Origin: Chara braunii
Lineage: Eukaryota > Streptophyta > Charophyceae > Charales > Characeae
DNA: 49,734 bases
Assembly: GCA_003427395.1 (NCBI GenBank)
Contig: BFEA01000144.1
Location: 974,825-1,024,558, forward strand
Direction of reading: 5' to 3'
Shown one piece after another: positions 1-9,689 of this stretch; positions within the stretch are counted from its first letter, which is position 1; each line of letters opens with the position of its first letter. The translations under genes and the position numbers were made by a program. The notes beneath the pieces are model-generated. The model was given only the letters and a program-made list of their open reading frames with translations, did no database searches and was not told the origin of the DNA.

Positions 1-39
1 ACCACAGGTCCACGAGGGCTACCGGTAGTACAGTGGGGG

Positions 40-345
40 GAACTGGCAGAGTGGCAAAATTCGAAACTGCATTGAATTAGCCCTGCGATTTATTTCGCGG
101 TTGAGATGATTTTTGTAATTTTTTAAACTATTTTTCCTGTAAATATCACGACCAAATCTATGAACCCTCAAATTTTCAGAGTTGTTGGGTCATCCTTCTG
201 ATTGCCAAAAATCGAGAAAGTTGGGTTTCTTTTCCCGTTGGCCCCTACGTGGTAGAGTAGCAAAAATGGAAAATGTGACAACACAGCGCGGCATTTATTT
301 CACGGTCCAAATTTTTTTTGTTTTTTTTTTTAAATATTTTTCCTT
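40..345. repeat. Two degenerate tandem units, ~200 bp
   Basis: A segment beginning gtggcaaaattcgaaa near 51 recurs in diverged form near 246 (gtagcaaaaatggaaa). Both units continue through a 'gcg...atttatttc.cgg' block and a T-rich stretch to 'taaa.tatttttcc'. The period is about 200 bp. No coding signal is seen; it is probably a fragment of a local satellite or an old element. The match is visible by eye but diverged. Confidence 0.45.
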
Positions 346-560
346 GCTTTTGTCGTCACCACCTGGCCCTCCTTGCTTTTGTCGTCACCACCTACAACAG
401 AACATTGCAAACGAATAAGAAAGAAAAAAAAAAAAAAACAGAAAAAGGGAAAACAAAAACAAAGAAAATAGAAACAAATGAGAAAAGAAAACAGAAAAAG
501 GGAAAACAAAAACAAAGGAAATGGAAACGAATAAGAAAGAAAAAAGAAAGGAAATAAAAA
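344..560. repeat. Low-complexity A-rich tract with short direct repeats
   Basis: A 22-bp sequence (cttgcttttgtcgtcaccac and two more bases) occurs twice, near 344 and 371. The following A/G-rich stretch holds a 53-bp direct repeat with copies starting at 438 and 491 (acagaaaaagggaaaacaaa). Long ORFs on either strand here are artefacts of low complexity, giving Lys/Arg-rich or Phe-rich translations. Confidence 0.7.
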
Positions 561-1820
561 ACCAAAGAAATTGAAAAGGAAAAGGAAAACGCCAGCTATC
601 CAACAGGAGACGCTTCGAGATATCCCTTCGCATCAACGCCCGCCGCCACCCAGCCCGATGGGCGCACTCACTCATTTTTTGGCGCGCTATGAACAATTCG
701 GTACGCATGCCGCTCTGCACACACCCCCGCCCTCGATCGCCTTCATCCGCCAGGCCAAATCAAAAGTTCGGCCCGATTCCGGCGCGCAACGGAACACGAC
801 CTCCCCCCGCGGGCCCACCGCGCTTAAGGGGTAGAATGGTGTGCCGTTATATTCAGGCGAGGACGGTAGTTGACTTGAAGCCTGGAAGGATTAATATGGT
901 GCACACGCGATTACCCTTGAGTCTTGACCACCAATGATGACAAACTCAGACAAAGGATATAAGGGTAGAACTTGAATACATTGGTTAAAATAAATGTCAA
1001 ATGTGCTTTTTTTTTTGCTTTTTTTTTTTTTTTTTCTACCATGAGAACCGAAGTGAAGTGAAAGACTAAATGGCACAAACACCGCTCACATCCGAATAAA
1101 TATTATGAATTTATGATATGTAGACCAATGCAGGCGCCATTGAAGGCGCCAAGGTAGTGTATGTGTGTGTGACACTGTGTGTACAGTGTGTCGCGTGTGG
1201 GATATCCAGGGTGATCCTTAGTTGAGTGTGTGTGAACAGCAGAGTGGGGCGCAGTGACGAACAGAGAGTTGCACAGGAGCTGAAGCGCCATAGCCATCTG
1301 AAGCGAGCTTGTATCTGAACTGTGTTCTTGATTACCATATCTCTGAGCTTTGAGTGGGCGCTTGTCGCCGGTTTGCCGTGCTACCTGTCTTCATGCATGT
1401 GAAGTGTGAAAGAAAGCGAGTCTGATTGCACCAATAATGACGATAAGTCTATTTATTATGCATGCAATTCCAAGTACCAAAACAAAACAATGTCCACTGG
1501 ATTTTGAAAAGGACAACACGTAATAATTAGAGCTTAATCCAAAATTTTTGCCAACCTCATCCAAATCTTACATTGATTGTCCACTTGATCTCAAATGGTA
1601 TGTCCCACCCATTGTCTTATCGCCACCGTGTAATCTCTCGCATCCCGATCTTCCACTACTCGCACTGGATGTCTCTGCCGATAGCCTCCGGAGTCCCACG
1701 GCCTGACCTCCACACGTTGTTCTGACTGTCAGACTCTTCATGAGGGTTACTCAATCCCAACCACAGTACCAGCAAATTGAAAGCAAAGCTCGATGAAGGG
1801 GGCCATACGAGTAAGACTAA
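561..1820. other. Intergenic stretch with simple repeats
   Basis: No ORF resembling a known protein is seen. It contains a T-rich tract around 1009-1036 and a GT-rich microsatellite-like stretch around 1155-1200. The rest is unremarkable mixed-composition DNA. Confidence 0.5.
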
Positions 1821-2278
1821 GGGCCTCGTTAGACACTCCTTATGAGTTCCTTGGGCCACAAGGAATTTTCCTTGTGGGTCGTAAGGGAATTTGGGCTCTT
1901 CGTTCCACCTGTCCTCGGGGACGTCGCCCGAGGACATTTCCTAAGACTGATGTCAGAAAAAAGAAAAGAAAAGAAAAAAAAAAACAGTTGTGCTTCAGGC
2001 CTTCAGCCAATAGGGTGCTGCCACGATCCAGATTCTCGGCTGTAACGTCTATCTACCCGTGTGCCCTCTCCTCTCCGTGAAACGCGGATTCCTTGTGCCC
2101 AAGGGACCTGCGTGAGGTCCCTTGGGCACAAGGAAGAAATGGCTGGGGCCACAAGGATGCCACAAGGAATTTTCCTTGTGGCGTTTTCACATTTCTTTTT
2201 CAATTTCGTCCCCAAGGACAGGTGGAACGAGCACGTCCTTGTGGATTTCACGTCCCCAAGGAGTGTCTAACGAGGCCC
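1821..2278. mobile_element. PIF/Harbinger-type MITE, 458 bp
   Basis: The element begins GGGCCTCGTTAGACACTCCT and ends with its exact reverse complement, giving terminal inverted repeats of 21 bp. It is flanked by TAA at 1818-1820 and 2279-2281, the 3-bp TWA duplication typical of PIF/Harbinger insertions. It encodes no transposase. The ends agree with those of the Harbinger element at 14714-17192 at about 17 of 20 bases, and both carry similar 'cctgtcctcgg' subterminal blocks. It is therefore probably a non-autonomous relative moved by the same transposase family. The reading of the ends is direct; the mobilisation partner is inferred. Confidence 0.88.
2089..2135. repeat. Perfect 20-bp palindrome inside the MITE
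   Basis: The arms TTCCTTGTGCCCAAGGGACC (2089-2108) and its exact reverse complement (2116-2135) enclose a 7-nt loop. A related 'gacctcgcgaggtc' palindrome lies near 14874 in the larger Harbinger element, so the structure looks conserved in the family. Confidence 0.85.
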
Positions 2279-2281
2279 TAA

Positions 2282-3002
2282 GTGCCTTTGCTTCCATATT
2301 AAATTTCAAATTTGTACTAACTGACTCTGGCCCTCCCTCACCCGATCCTACCTTCATCACCCAAATACAATGTACGGTCATTGCGGTATTTAGACTGAAA
2401 CATACCCCAAATACAGGTACTATACTGACTGTTCTGTTCTATTAGGGTGAATAACATTAAGGTAGCGTTCTAAATCGAACTACTCTCCTCCTCTCTCAAG
2501 TGTACTACATAATTTGTTCCCTCTGATTCCCCCCTCTACCTGCATTACCGCATCTATACTGCGTCCTCAGAATGGCAGCTCCCCACCAATTGAACGGAGC
2601 CGTTCGCAGATAGCGGGCGTAGAGGGGGTGTCTGCTCTTATCAGCACCCCCCCATGCCCGACCGCGATGTTCCCCCCCCCCCCCAAAAAAAAAAANAAAA
2701 AAAAAAAAAGATAAATTCTCTCTGAGACTCTGGGAAATCCATCTTCCCACCCTGTTTCCCCCTCCTGGAGCATCGATAAGTGAACCATCAACTGTCTCGT
2801 CAAAATGGTTTAAATTATCTCTCTGAGACTCTGGGAAATTCATCGTCCCCCCTGTAAAGCCACCTGCAAACCCTTAAAGACAAAATCAGTGAAACGCGCA
2901 AAGAGACCACACAGACATCAACACAAAGTACACAATGTTATAAACTGATTAAAGATCAGATGCCCCAATAGGACACCAGAGGGATCGCTGATCATAATGC
3001 AT
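2282..3002. other. Intergenic; C/A homopolymers and a short direct repeat
   Basis: A run of C followed by A (about 2670-2709, with one N at 2696) looks like an unstable microsatellite. The 26-bp sequence starting tctctctgagactctgggaa occurs near 2717 and again near 2818. No gene is recognised. Confidence 0.5.
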
Positions 3003-3065
3003 CGCGTTCTCTAAGATCCACATCACGTTCTCTGCGATCCGCGTCGTGTTCTCTGTGATCCGCCA
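3003..3065. repeat. Three tandem 21-bp units
   Basis: Units at 3003-3023, 3024-3044 and 3045-3065 follow the pattern CRYGTTCTCTNNGATCCRCRN, each differing at a few positions. It is a short minisatellite with no coding context. Confidence 0.7.
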
Positions 3066-3988
3066 CTGGTATGCCACCCTTGCTTGATGTCTGCGCAGGC
3101 GCCAAAGATAATTCAAACGTGTGGTGATGACGACCGTGTCAGCGCTTCAGCGTATCCTAAGGGCCTGGCTTGTGTTGTAGCACAACCAAGACCGAGAGTC
3201 AGAGGTCGAGAGTCGAGACCCAGTAATCACCGCTTCCTGAAGCACAGCCGGAGGTATGCACAAACTGTGTACTCCATGAGAGGTACAGCCCCCATCCACA
3301 TGTCCGAGAGCAAGCACGCTGATATCGCTTGATTCGGTGACAACTCCTAAGAAACGTTGCAGAAGCATCCGGGACCCTTGTTTCACTCATCTAATCCAAA
3401 TTCCATTCACCTTCAAACTGAGCACCTGGTCTGTATTTTGAACACTTCATGCCATTGCCAACTGAACTTAGGCCAGTTGGTGAGGCATCCATCGTTTCAA
3501 ACGATGTCAACCGTTAGATAGGGTATCGAGATCGAATCTGATTCACCACTGACATCGAAGAACAAAATGAAGCCCGGGGCTTCCGGGGTTCTAAAGGATG
3601 AACACCAAGTCCTTGTCTTTCTGAGTGCCGCATATTCCCAACACACTGTCGTCGTATGTCACACATTAGGAATCCGAGGAGTCATGCTGTCTGTCGGGCT
3701 GAAAACCCCCGTTCCCATCCCGATCCAATACCTGAACCACCTGCATAGATCTTCTAGTGTTCTAACGGTCGCAATGGTCCACTAGAAGATCCAAGTCAGA
3801 AAGAGTAGAGAGAACTACAATCCTTAGGCTACCACTCCAAACGCCGAAAACAGCTCTGAGTCATCCTAAAAAGACGGATAAACCTAGTCTAACTTGAACC
3901 TCCTCTCCTCTGCACGTACTATGAGTACTTCCGTACCGAACTGAGATCAGCAGTTTGCTGGTATCTTTTGCTCTAAGACTTGACAGTG
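3066..3988. other. No gene recognised
   Basis: Only short ORFs without recognisable similarity occur. A tRNA-like hairpin region around 3474-3552 was considered and rejected as a gene. Confidence 0.4.
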
Positions 3989-4061
3989 GTCTCAGTGGTA
4001 GACTCGGTAGAGCGGTCGGCTGTTAACCGATTGGTCGTAGGTTCAAACCCTGCCTGGGGAG
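3989..4061 (+). tRNA. tRNA-Asn(GTT)-like, organellar type; possibly a pseudogene
   Basis: The 3' two-thirds fits a tRNA-Asn well. The anticodon stem GTCGG/CCGAT (4015-4019, 4027-4031) encloses the loop CTGTTAA with anticodon GTT at 4022-4024. A T arm GTAGG/CCTGC holds loop TTCAAAC, and the acceptor 3' strand is CTGGGGA followed by G. This half closely resembles the chloroplast/mitochondrial tRNA-Asn of plants. The 5' half is weaker: the acceptor strand GTCTCAG pairs only partly by G-T wobble, and the D arm (3998-4013) lacks the expected GCTC/GAGC pairing because of rearranged bases. It may be an organelle-derived insertion or tRNA pseudogene. Confidence 0.6.
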
Positions 4062-5006
4062 CTCGCTGTTGATGATTTGATTGTGTGTAATCAAAATGAA
4101 CATGAAAGTAAGAAAAAAAAAGAAAAAAAGCACAGGCACATCACTAGATGGCTGTCCATCCCGCTGGGATGTGAGCTGTCTTCAGAGTTGCAGAGTGAGG
4201 CAGGCTCACTGACAGGCACCCCCCCCTGGTGAAGGCTGCAATCTGTCCAGGAGAATCAATATGTGCTGGGGAAAAAGAAAAAAAAAAAGTCTTAGCCCCC
4301 TGACATCTCGTGCGGGCTGATAGCCAAAACAAGTCTTAGAGAGAAAAGGCACCCACAGCTGCATTGAGTGCCGTCGCAGATTAGGTAGGCTAGTTAAGCG
4401 TAGCCACAAAAACCCTCCACCAGAAAATCTGCCACCAGTAAAACAAGGGGATTGACTATTTGCCATGATCTTATGGCGTATTCACACCAACGCTATCCTA
4501 AATGCACCTGACCGCATTTATGGCCCGACTCATATGCATCTGGCCGCAATTCCGTCCAGAAACAAGGAAGAAACATTATGTGCAAGTGTGAGGATGACCT
4601 TTGTAGCGCCTGGCCAGTAGGCACAAAACCTCTCCTGGACCACTAGAAAAATCTCCCGCCAGATCCAAGGCGTATTCTCTAAGCGTATGCCCAAAGATCT
4701 TTTGACTTTTTCTGTTGTTTGGAAAGGAAATCAAGCTTATCCCCCAAAACCATGAGTCTCAGAGCTCTATAATTATTATGTAGCTCTGGTTTTCCTTTGC
4801 AAAAGGTTTCCCTTCACCATGTGATGAGTCTGATCTCACAAAGAGTGTGTTCTGTTGACCAACTCAGAATTCACCGAAATTGGATTGAGTTCGTTCTTTT
4901 CTGGATCATCCACTGTTTTCTATTTTGGGTCTGTTCAGAATAGGTTGCACTCTGTTTGCTGTTCCGGTTCCAATTATCTATCTGAACCAGTTGGTTTTGT
5001 TTGCTT
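4062..5006. other. No gene recognised
   Basis: Mixed-composition sequence with short A-rich tracts near 4110-4130 and 4265-4290. ORFs are short and resemble nothing known. Confidence 0.4.
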
Positions 5007-5008
5007 TA

Positions 5009-5260
5009 AACCGCCAGTACACGGCTCCAGCCTTGCTGAAAAGAAAACTTGTCGCCTACGAAAGGCAGACTCTGTAAAGACCGATGGAGGAGAAAAGGCT
5101 TGCCCAAGCGAAGAGAAGGAACAGCCATAGGGGGTCATTTGATAGTAGACGGATCTTGGACCAGATATGGCCTGGCATCTTGGATCGTCACTATTTGCTT
5201 GTTTGATATCCCAGGCCATGTCCAATACCTGCCTCCAGGGTCCGGCCACATAAGGCGGTT
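5009..5260. mobile_element. Probable TA-flanked MITE, ~252 bp, diverged
   Basis: It begins AACCGCCAGTACACGGC after a TA (5007-5008) and ends ...GGCGGTT followed by TA (5261-5262). The ends match the AACCACCAGTAC family seen nearby, but the right end is poorly conserved. The left part shares 'ggctccagccttgc' and 'gtcgcc' blocks with the copy at 10784-10962. Confidence 0.5.
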
Positions 5261-5526
5261 TAGTACACCATTTGCGGCCTCTGGTGCCATCCTATGAATC
5301 TGCCCCCAAGGCTAACAGAGTCCACAAGGCCTCTGAATAAGAAAATAAATTTGGACAGCCACTTCAGCATGGGCAATCACCTGAGCCGGACTCTCTGGGT
5401 CCAAGATCGAAAATGAACCCCCATCCGGCCTGGGAGATGTACTCCCATGCTATCCGGTGGATTGCCTTCCCTTAATATCTCTGGAATATTATCACCAGAT
5501 AGTGGCCTATGTCAATGTGCCTTTTA
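5261..5526. other. No gene recognised
   Basis: This spacer between two MITE copies contains no long ORF and no repeat that I can place. Confidence 0.35.
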
Positions 5527-5713
5527 AACCACCAGTACTTGGCCCATACATCGGCCGGGGGGCGTTGTCGTTAATGCCCCGCAACTTCCCGAGGCCGGGG
5601 TACCGGCCCTCAAAGTCTGGCGCCGCCAGCCAAAACAATATCGGGTCGGCGCAAAACAGCGCGCAGCCCGTTTTCAGGCTCTGCATCGATAGCTGGGTCA
5701 ATTACTGGTAGTT
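5527..5713. mobile_element. TA-flanked foldback MITE, 187 bp
   Basis: The left end AACCACCAGTACTTGGCCCA and the right end (tgggtcaattactggtagtt) are inverted repeats with a few mismatches. TA flanks both sides (5525-5526, 5714-5715). There is no coding capacity. The family is unclassified; the TA duplication is compatible with a Tc1/mariner-type transposase, but that is inference. Confidence 0.75.
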
Positions 5714-5715
5714 TA

Positions 5716-5869
5716 AACCACCAGTACTTCCTAAAGTCATGCCCGTATACAAGCCACAATTTTAGGAAACATACGTCGAGTCACTACAGGAGCGCCCAAA
5801 TTCATCCGACTAGAATGTTTCTACTCTATGTTTCCCTGCAGCCGATAGCTGGGCCAAGTACTGGTGGTT
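5716..5869. mobile_element. TA-flanked foldback MITE, 154 bp, abutting the previous copy
   Basis: It begins AACCACCAGTACTTCCTAAA and ends gggccaagtactggtggtt, with TA at 5714-5715 and 5870-5871. The left TA is the same TA that ends the preceding element. It is closely similar along its whole length to the copy at 13551-13702, sharing the 'cacgattttaggaaac' and 'gcgcccaaattcat' blocks. Confidence 0.85.
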
Positions 5870-5871
5870 TA

Positions 5872-6064
5872 TATGCCAGTACATGGCCCAGGCAAACTTC
5901 AGAATCGAAATCGATCCAATCCGAAAATTACGGGGACTCAGGACTACCGAACCACAATGGCTGGCGGCACCAGCCAAAAAAGAAAAAGAAGTGCACTAGT
6001 GGCGGTTCGGCAAAGTGCGCAGTGCAAATCTGCCACGCCATAAAGAGGCTCGGATGTACTGGTC
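5872..6064. mobile_element. Possible third abutting MITE, degenerate
   Basis: Directly after the TA at 5870-5871 the sequence reads tgccagtacatggcccagg, like a MITE end. A weak inverted match (ggatgtactggtc) lies near 6052-6064. The interior is unlike the other copies, so this is tentative. Confidence 0.35.
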
Positions 6065-6958
6065 CTTCCAGAGAAGTCGTTGCAAGTCATAACAAAGACC
6101 GAAGGACCAACCTGAGCCATAGAGCACCTAATGAAACTCTTTTGATAACCTAAACCCGTCCTGGTTTGAAAATCCACTGGTCAGCATCCAGTGGCCATCC
6201 CTAGGTTGCCAGTCATACCCCCAATACTCTGGTTCGTTTGTCGAAGGAGAGCCACTTTAATCTTGGGTTGCTCACGGGGCCCTACCCCTTGGTGGTTAAT
6301 CCACCACCCTAGCACTTTGTTACTCTAGTTCACACCCATAAGTGTTGGCAGAAAAAGAAAAAGTGTTGGCAGAATCTATCTATCAAGAGAGTTGCCACAA
6401 CTTATCTATCAGGAGAAAAAAAATTCTCAATTTGTCATCCGAAGACTCCACCAGCAATGTGAGGCCATCTGCAAAGTTCGGCGCAAACAGCGAACAAATC
6501 GGTCTCAGCAGGGATAGATGTTACCTTAATTGTTTGTCGTTAAGTCCTCATTCTTCTGTAGACTAACATCCAGTGCCTCAATGATAACCATGATGAATAG
6601 AATCTGATAAGGTGTCAGGGGATCACCATCTCTCGGTGACGTCTTGAGGTGGGTCTCTAAGGCTAGGACCCCATTCATCTATGCCATTGTCGTCGCACTC
6701 CAATAACGGATCGAGACCCACCCATCTTTCAAAGCTTGTCCCTGCATCGACCTTTTCCAAATGCAATTCAACACGGCATTTGCCCTAGTACCCTCCCTTA
6801 CCACCCTAAGCACCCCATTCACCACCTGAGGAGGATGTTATCTTGAAGATTCCTCACCTGCGTGAAGCCCCTTTGATTAGGATGTATCACTTGTTCCACT
6901 GGCCCTTTTCTAAGACATAGTCTCTTCGCCATTGGACCAGGTGCAGATAACATCATGT
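6065..6958. other. No gene recognised
   Basis: Non-coding by eye: only short ORFs. The word 'gtgttggcagaa' is repeated near 6342 and 6362. Confidence 0.4.
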
Positions 6959-6960
6959 TA

Positions 6961-7128
6961 GACCACAAGTACCTGTCCCATATGTCGGCCGTGGGCACTG
7001 CGCACCGGCCTGAAAATCGAGAGAGGCCACCGATCCGATTTTAATTATCAGTGGCCGCCCTTCCGTTTCAGGCCAGTGCGTTGCCTGGGGTGCCTCTTGA
7101 AAAATATCTGGGAAAGGTACGGGTGGCT
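6961..7128. mobile_element. TA-flanked MITE, 168 bp
   Basis: The left end GACCACAAGTACCTGTCCCA and the right end (gggaaaggtacgggtggct) form an inverted repeat. TA lies at 6959-6960 and 7129-7130. It is a more diverged member of the AACCACCAGTAC family. Confidence 0.65.
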
Positions 7129-7130
7129 TA

Positions 7131-7290
7131 AACCACCAGTACCTCGGCCATGTATCGGCTGCGGGAAAATGAAGTGGAAGTGTTTCAAATTGGACAAATT
7201 TGGGCGCTCCAGTCTGGGCCCCTTCATCCAAGCGCGTCAGGTCGCGTTACCCGCCGCGACCTTTGGAGGTTACCATACTGTTGGCTTTAA
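7131..7290. mobile_element. MITE copy abutting the previous one, right end lost
   Basis: It starts AACCACCAGTACCTCGGCCA immediately after the TA that closes the preceding MITE. It continues with family-specific blocks (tatcggctgcggg, aatttgggcgct) in the order seen in the reverse complement of the 13551-13702 copy. No right terminal repeat is found, so it appears truncated just downstream of the WD40 gene. Confidence 0.55.
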
Positions 7291-7338
7291 AAAAAGTGAG
7301 AGGAGGACTCAAAGGACTGATCGTAAGTGTTTCGTTTC

Positions 7339-8445
7339 TTATGTTCGTCGTACCAACTTTTTTATATCGCTGAGAGAGGCCCACAAATGCCCCCACCACC
7401 CCTTCCCTCCACTTGTGGTAACGTGATTTGGTTCAACTCCTCTAATATGTTCTTGTTCTACCAGTTCTGGTTCCTCAGAGTCTTCTTTGGTTCTTGTGGC
7501 CTCGAGGACCAGGAATCCACCATAGTCTCCAAAAACAAGCATGTTTGAGTGTTTGCAAGGAGACCCACGTTCAAGACACCACATTCCGGAGCGATAACTT
7601 GACACGAGCTCAAAGTTCGACCTCCTCCAGACTAAAGTCTCTCCGGCATCGGATGTGCTAAAGATGTACGGCAAGTTCGGATGAAAGAAGCATGACTTGA
7701 TGCCACCCCCACTGCTGCAATGTCCCTCCAATCTGGCTGTGCAAACTCCTCTCCTATAGTCCCAAACCCTAACTTGCCCAAACGAATGCCCCGAAATGAG
7801 AATCGACACCCCTGGCTCACTGCAAAACTCGATACTCAAAGCAATCGCCAATTTAGTGTCAAGGGTGCAGGTAACACACCTTTTTCCGACATCCCAAATC
7901 TTGATTGTGTGGTCAAACGAGGCACTCGCGAAGACATGCGGCTCCATCGGATGAAACAGGACCACATTCACCACTTTCGAATGACCTTTGAATGCGGTCT
8001 CCTTCCAGTTCAAGTCCCAGTCGTACAAAACAATATTTCTTCGATGACCATATCTTGATGTCAAGATACAAGATAAGTGATCGTGGACTGCCAGATCATA
8101 TGTCCAAGCATCATCCGGTGTCTTCAGCTCTTTGACCGCGTGCAACTGTGAAGATAGTATGATCTCAAACACGACCAACATTTTGGGGAACCGCACCACA
8201 ATCCAGTCCTTGCGTGGTATGAACTTCGCTTCGACAGCGCACATATACTGCCCAGGGAGCGTCCACGATGCGACAAGCGTTCCGTCTTTATAATTCCACA
8301 CTTCAACGGAAAGAAGATCAGACGTCAACAGAACCCATGGCTTGAAAGGGTGCACGTTAATTTTCGAGTACGGTGACGAACCAGACAGAGTCTTGTTGAA
8401 TTTTGGCACAAGTTGGATCTCATTTTCCTCCTCGCAATCGGCCAT
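7339..8445 (-). CDS. WD40-repeat protein resembling the N-terminal propeller of coatomer beta'
   Basis: The 368-residue protein begins at ATG 8445 (MADCEEENE), which has a good context (accATGG); an upstream in-frame GTG would add seven residues and is unlikely to be used. WD-type repeats run from about residue 25 to 320. Examples are KPWVLLTSDLLSVEVWNYKDG, PHVFASASFDHTIKIWDVG, ILISGHSFGQVRVWDYRRG and PYIFSTSDAGETLVWRR. Order and spacing match the first propeller of coatomer beta' (COPB2/Sec27), including a VWNYKDGTLV-type blade 1 and a closing MWCLERG...LVFGDYGGFLVL blade. Full coatomer beta' subunits have a second propeller and an alpha-solenoid and are far longer; here the ORF ends after one propeller and a short charged tail. 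The ORF is uninterrupted, so it is a single-exon gene, a retrocopy, or one exon of a larger gene. Function in COPI transport is not implied. Confidence 0.82.
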   Translation of the reverse strand: MADCEEENEIQLVPKFNKTLSGSSPYSKINVHPFKPWVLLTSDLLSVEVWNYKDGTLVASWTLPGQYMCAVEAKFIPRKDWIVVRFPKMLVVFEIILSSQLHAVKELKTPDDAWTYDLAVHDHLSCILTSRYGHRRNIVLYDWDLNWKETAFKGHSKVVNVVLFHPMEPHVFASASFDHTIKIWDVGKRCVTCTLDTKLAIALSIEFCSEPGVSILISGHSFGQVRVWDYRRGVCTARLEGHCSSGGGIKSCFFHPNLPYIFSTSDAGETLVWRRSNFELVSSYRSGMWCLERGSPCKHSNMLVFGDYGGFLVLEATRTKEDSEEPELVEQEHIRGVEPNHVTTSGGKGWWGHLWASLSDIKKLVRRT

Positions 8446-9128
8446 GGTAGGTTCACTTGAAACCACAGATTGTTATACCTTTGCATTTGTTCCCGAGTGC
8501 AGTTTTCCGGCCCCGCTCACTTACCCCCTGCCTTGGCATATGGATTATCCGTCCCTGAGTGATGTTCTTTGCCCCTGTAACTTGCCTGCAGCCTTAGCAT
8601 AGGGCACACAGACAGGACGTTTCCGTCCATACCTGAGCAAACAACCAACCAACCACCACAACTTTCAGGTCAGTCAGGTATATCAGCAGTGTTATGCATG
8701 GATCATAATCTCATCCTCTAACTCCTGCTTGCCAACTCAACTGCTGCACGCACCCGCAAAGGAAACTGCCGCCAAGTTTGAAAAAGCAATGAAAATACCG
8801 CTGGCGTGACAGAGGCACAGGTGTTATAACGACAGGGATCGTCTGTGGTGTCAGATGGGGGAACAAAAAAAAAAAAAAAGTGAAGGCCCAACGGATCCTT
8901 TTCTACCGATATTGCCGTTTCAAACTTGCAACAACATGATAACTTCGCGGGCGCGTGTTTTTTTTTGCCTTTGAAAACTCAAAACAGATCGTGTCCGTAG
9001 TCGTTTTTTTTTTTCCTTTTATAAAGGTAGCACAGGTTTGAACGGCCAGGATCCGGCAGTGAAGTGCTGCCAGCCCAGGGGAAGCTGGGCATGGTAATCC
9101 CCTAAACTCCTCTCCCCCCACTTCCGTA
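8446..9128. promoter_or_regulatory. Upstream region of the WD40 gene; no defined motif
   Basis: This is the 5' flank of the minus-strand WD40 gene. I see no convincing TATA box. An A run lies at about 8865-8879 and short T tracts near 8958 and 9004. No other gene is supported. Confidence 0.3.
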
Positions 9129-9256
9129 AAACACCAGTACTTGGCCCAGCTATAGGTCGTGGAAAAAAATAGTGTAGAAACGTTTCTAGTCATATGAATT
9201 TGGGCACTCCTGTGGTGGCCCCTACATTTCCTAAAATCGTGGCGCGTTAATGGGCA
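9129..9256. mobile_element. Truncated MITE of the AACCACCAGTAC family, inverted
   Basis: The sequence from aacaccagtacttggccc to gcgcgttaatgggcac aligns as the reverse complement of the element at 13551-13702. Shared blocks include gtagaaacgtttctagtca, tgaatttgggc and cctaaaatcgtggcgcgtta. The last ~24 bp, including the far terminal repeat, are missing. Confidence 0.75.
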
Positions 9257-9689
9257 CACACACTACCCCTCACCTTACATGGCCTGGACCTCTGCTCGAT
9301 TGTCACAGACTACTCGATCATCTACTAACAGACTGACAGCCCTATCAGCAGCCGGGTATGCAGCAGAATCACAGCCCTATCAAGGACTAGCAGAGTCACA
9401 GACTACTCACTCTGGCCAACAGAGCACAAATCCAAGGAAACTGCCAAGAGTGAAGAGAAACACAACGACAATGCAGCAGAAGCCTGCAAACACTCAACCT
9501 GACAGTCTCATATAACTCAGGATTAGAAGAAAATGCATTCATCATCATCATGATGATCACTTTGAGAGGCAACGAGGGTAGCATGCATGGAGGCAACTCC
9601 CTTCTTGCACATGCACACACATGGGGAGATCATAACCATAGATAATGGGGGGGAAGAGAAGGACAAACATAGAATAAGCAGAAGAGAGA
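9257..9689. other. No gene recognised
   Basis: Mixed sequence with a short 'tcatcatcatcatgatgatca' stretch near 9538. ORFs are short and unassigned. Confidence 0.35.

Noticed and set aside
330-720. Lys/Arg-rich and Phe-rich ORFs
   Set aside because: They are translations of low-complexity A/G or C/T tracts.
3474-3552. tRNA-like fold with anticodon loop TTTCAAA (UCA, as in selenocysteine tRNA)
   Set aside because: A 5-bp anticodon stem and an outer pairing can be drawn, but no T arm pairs and the D arm is absent.
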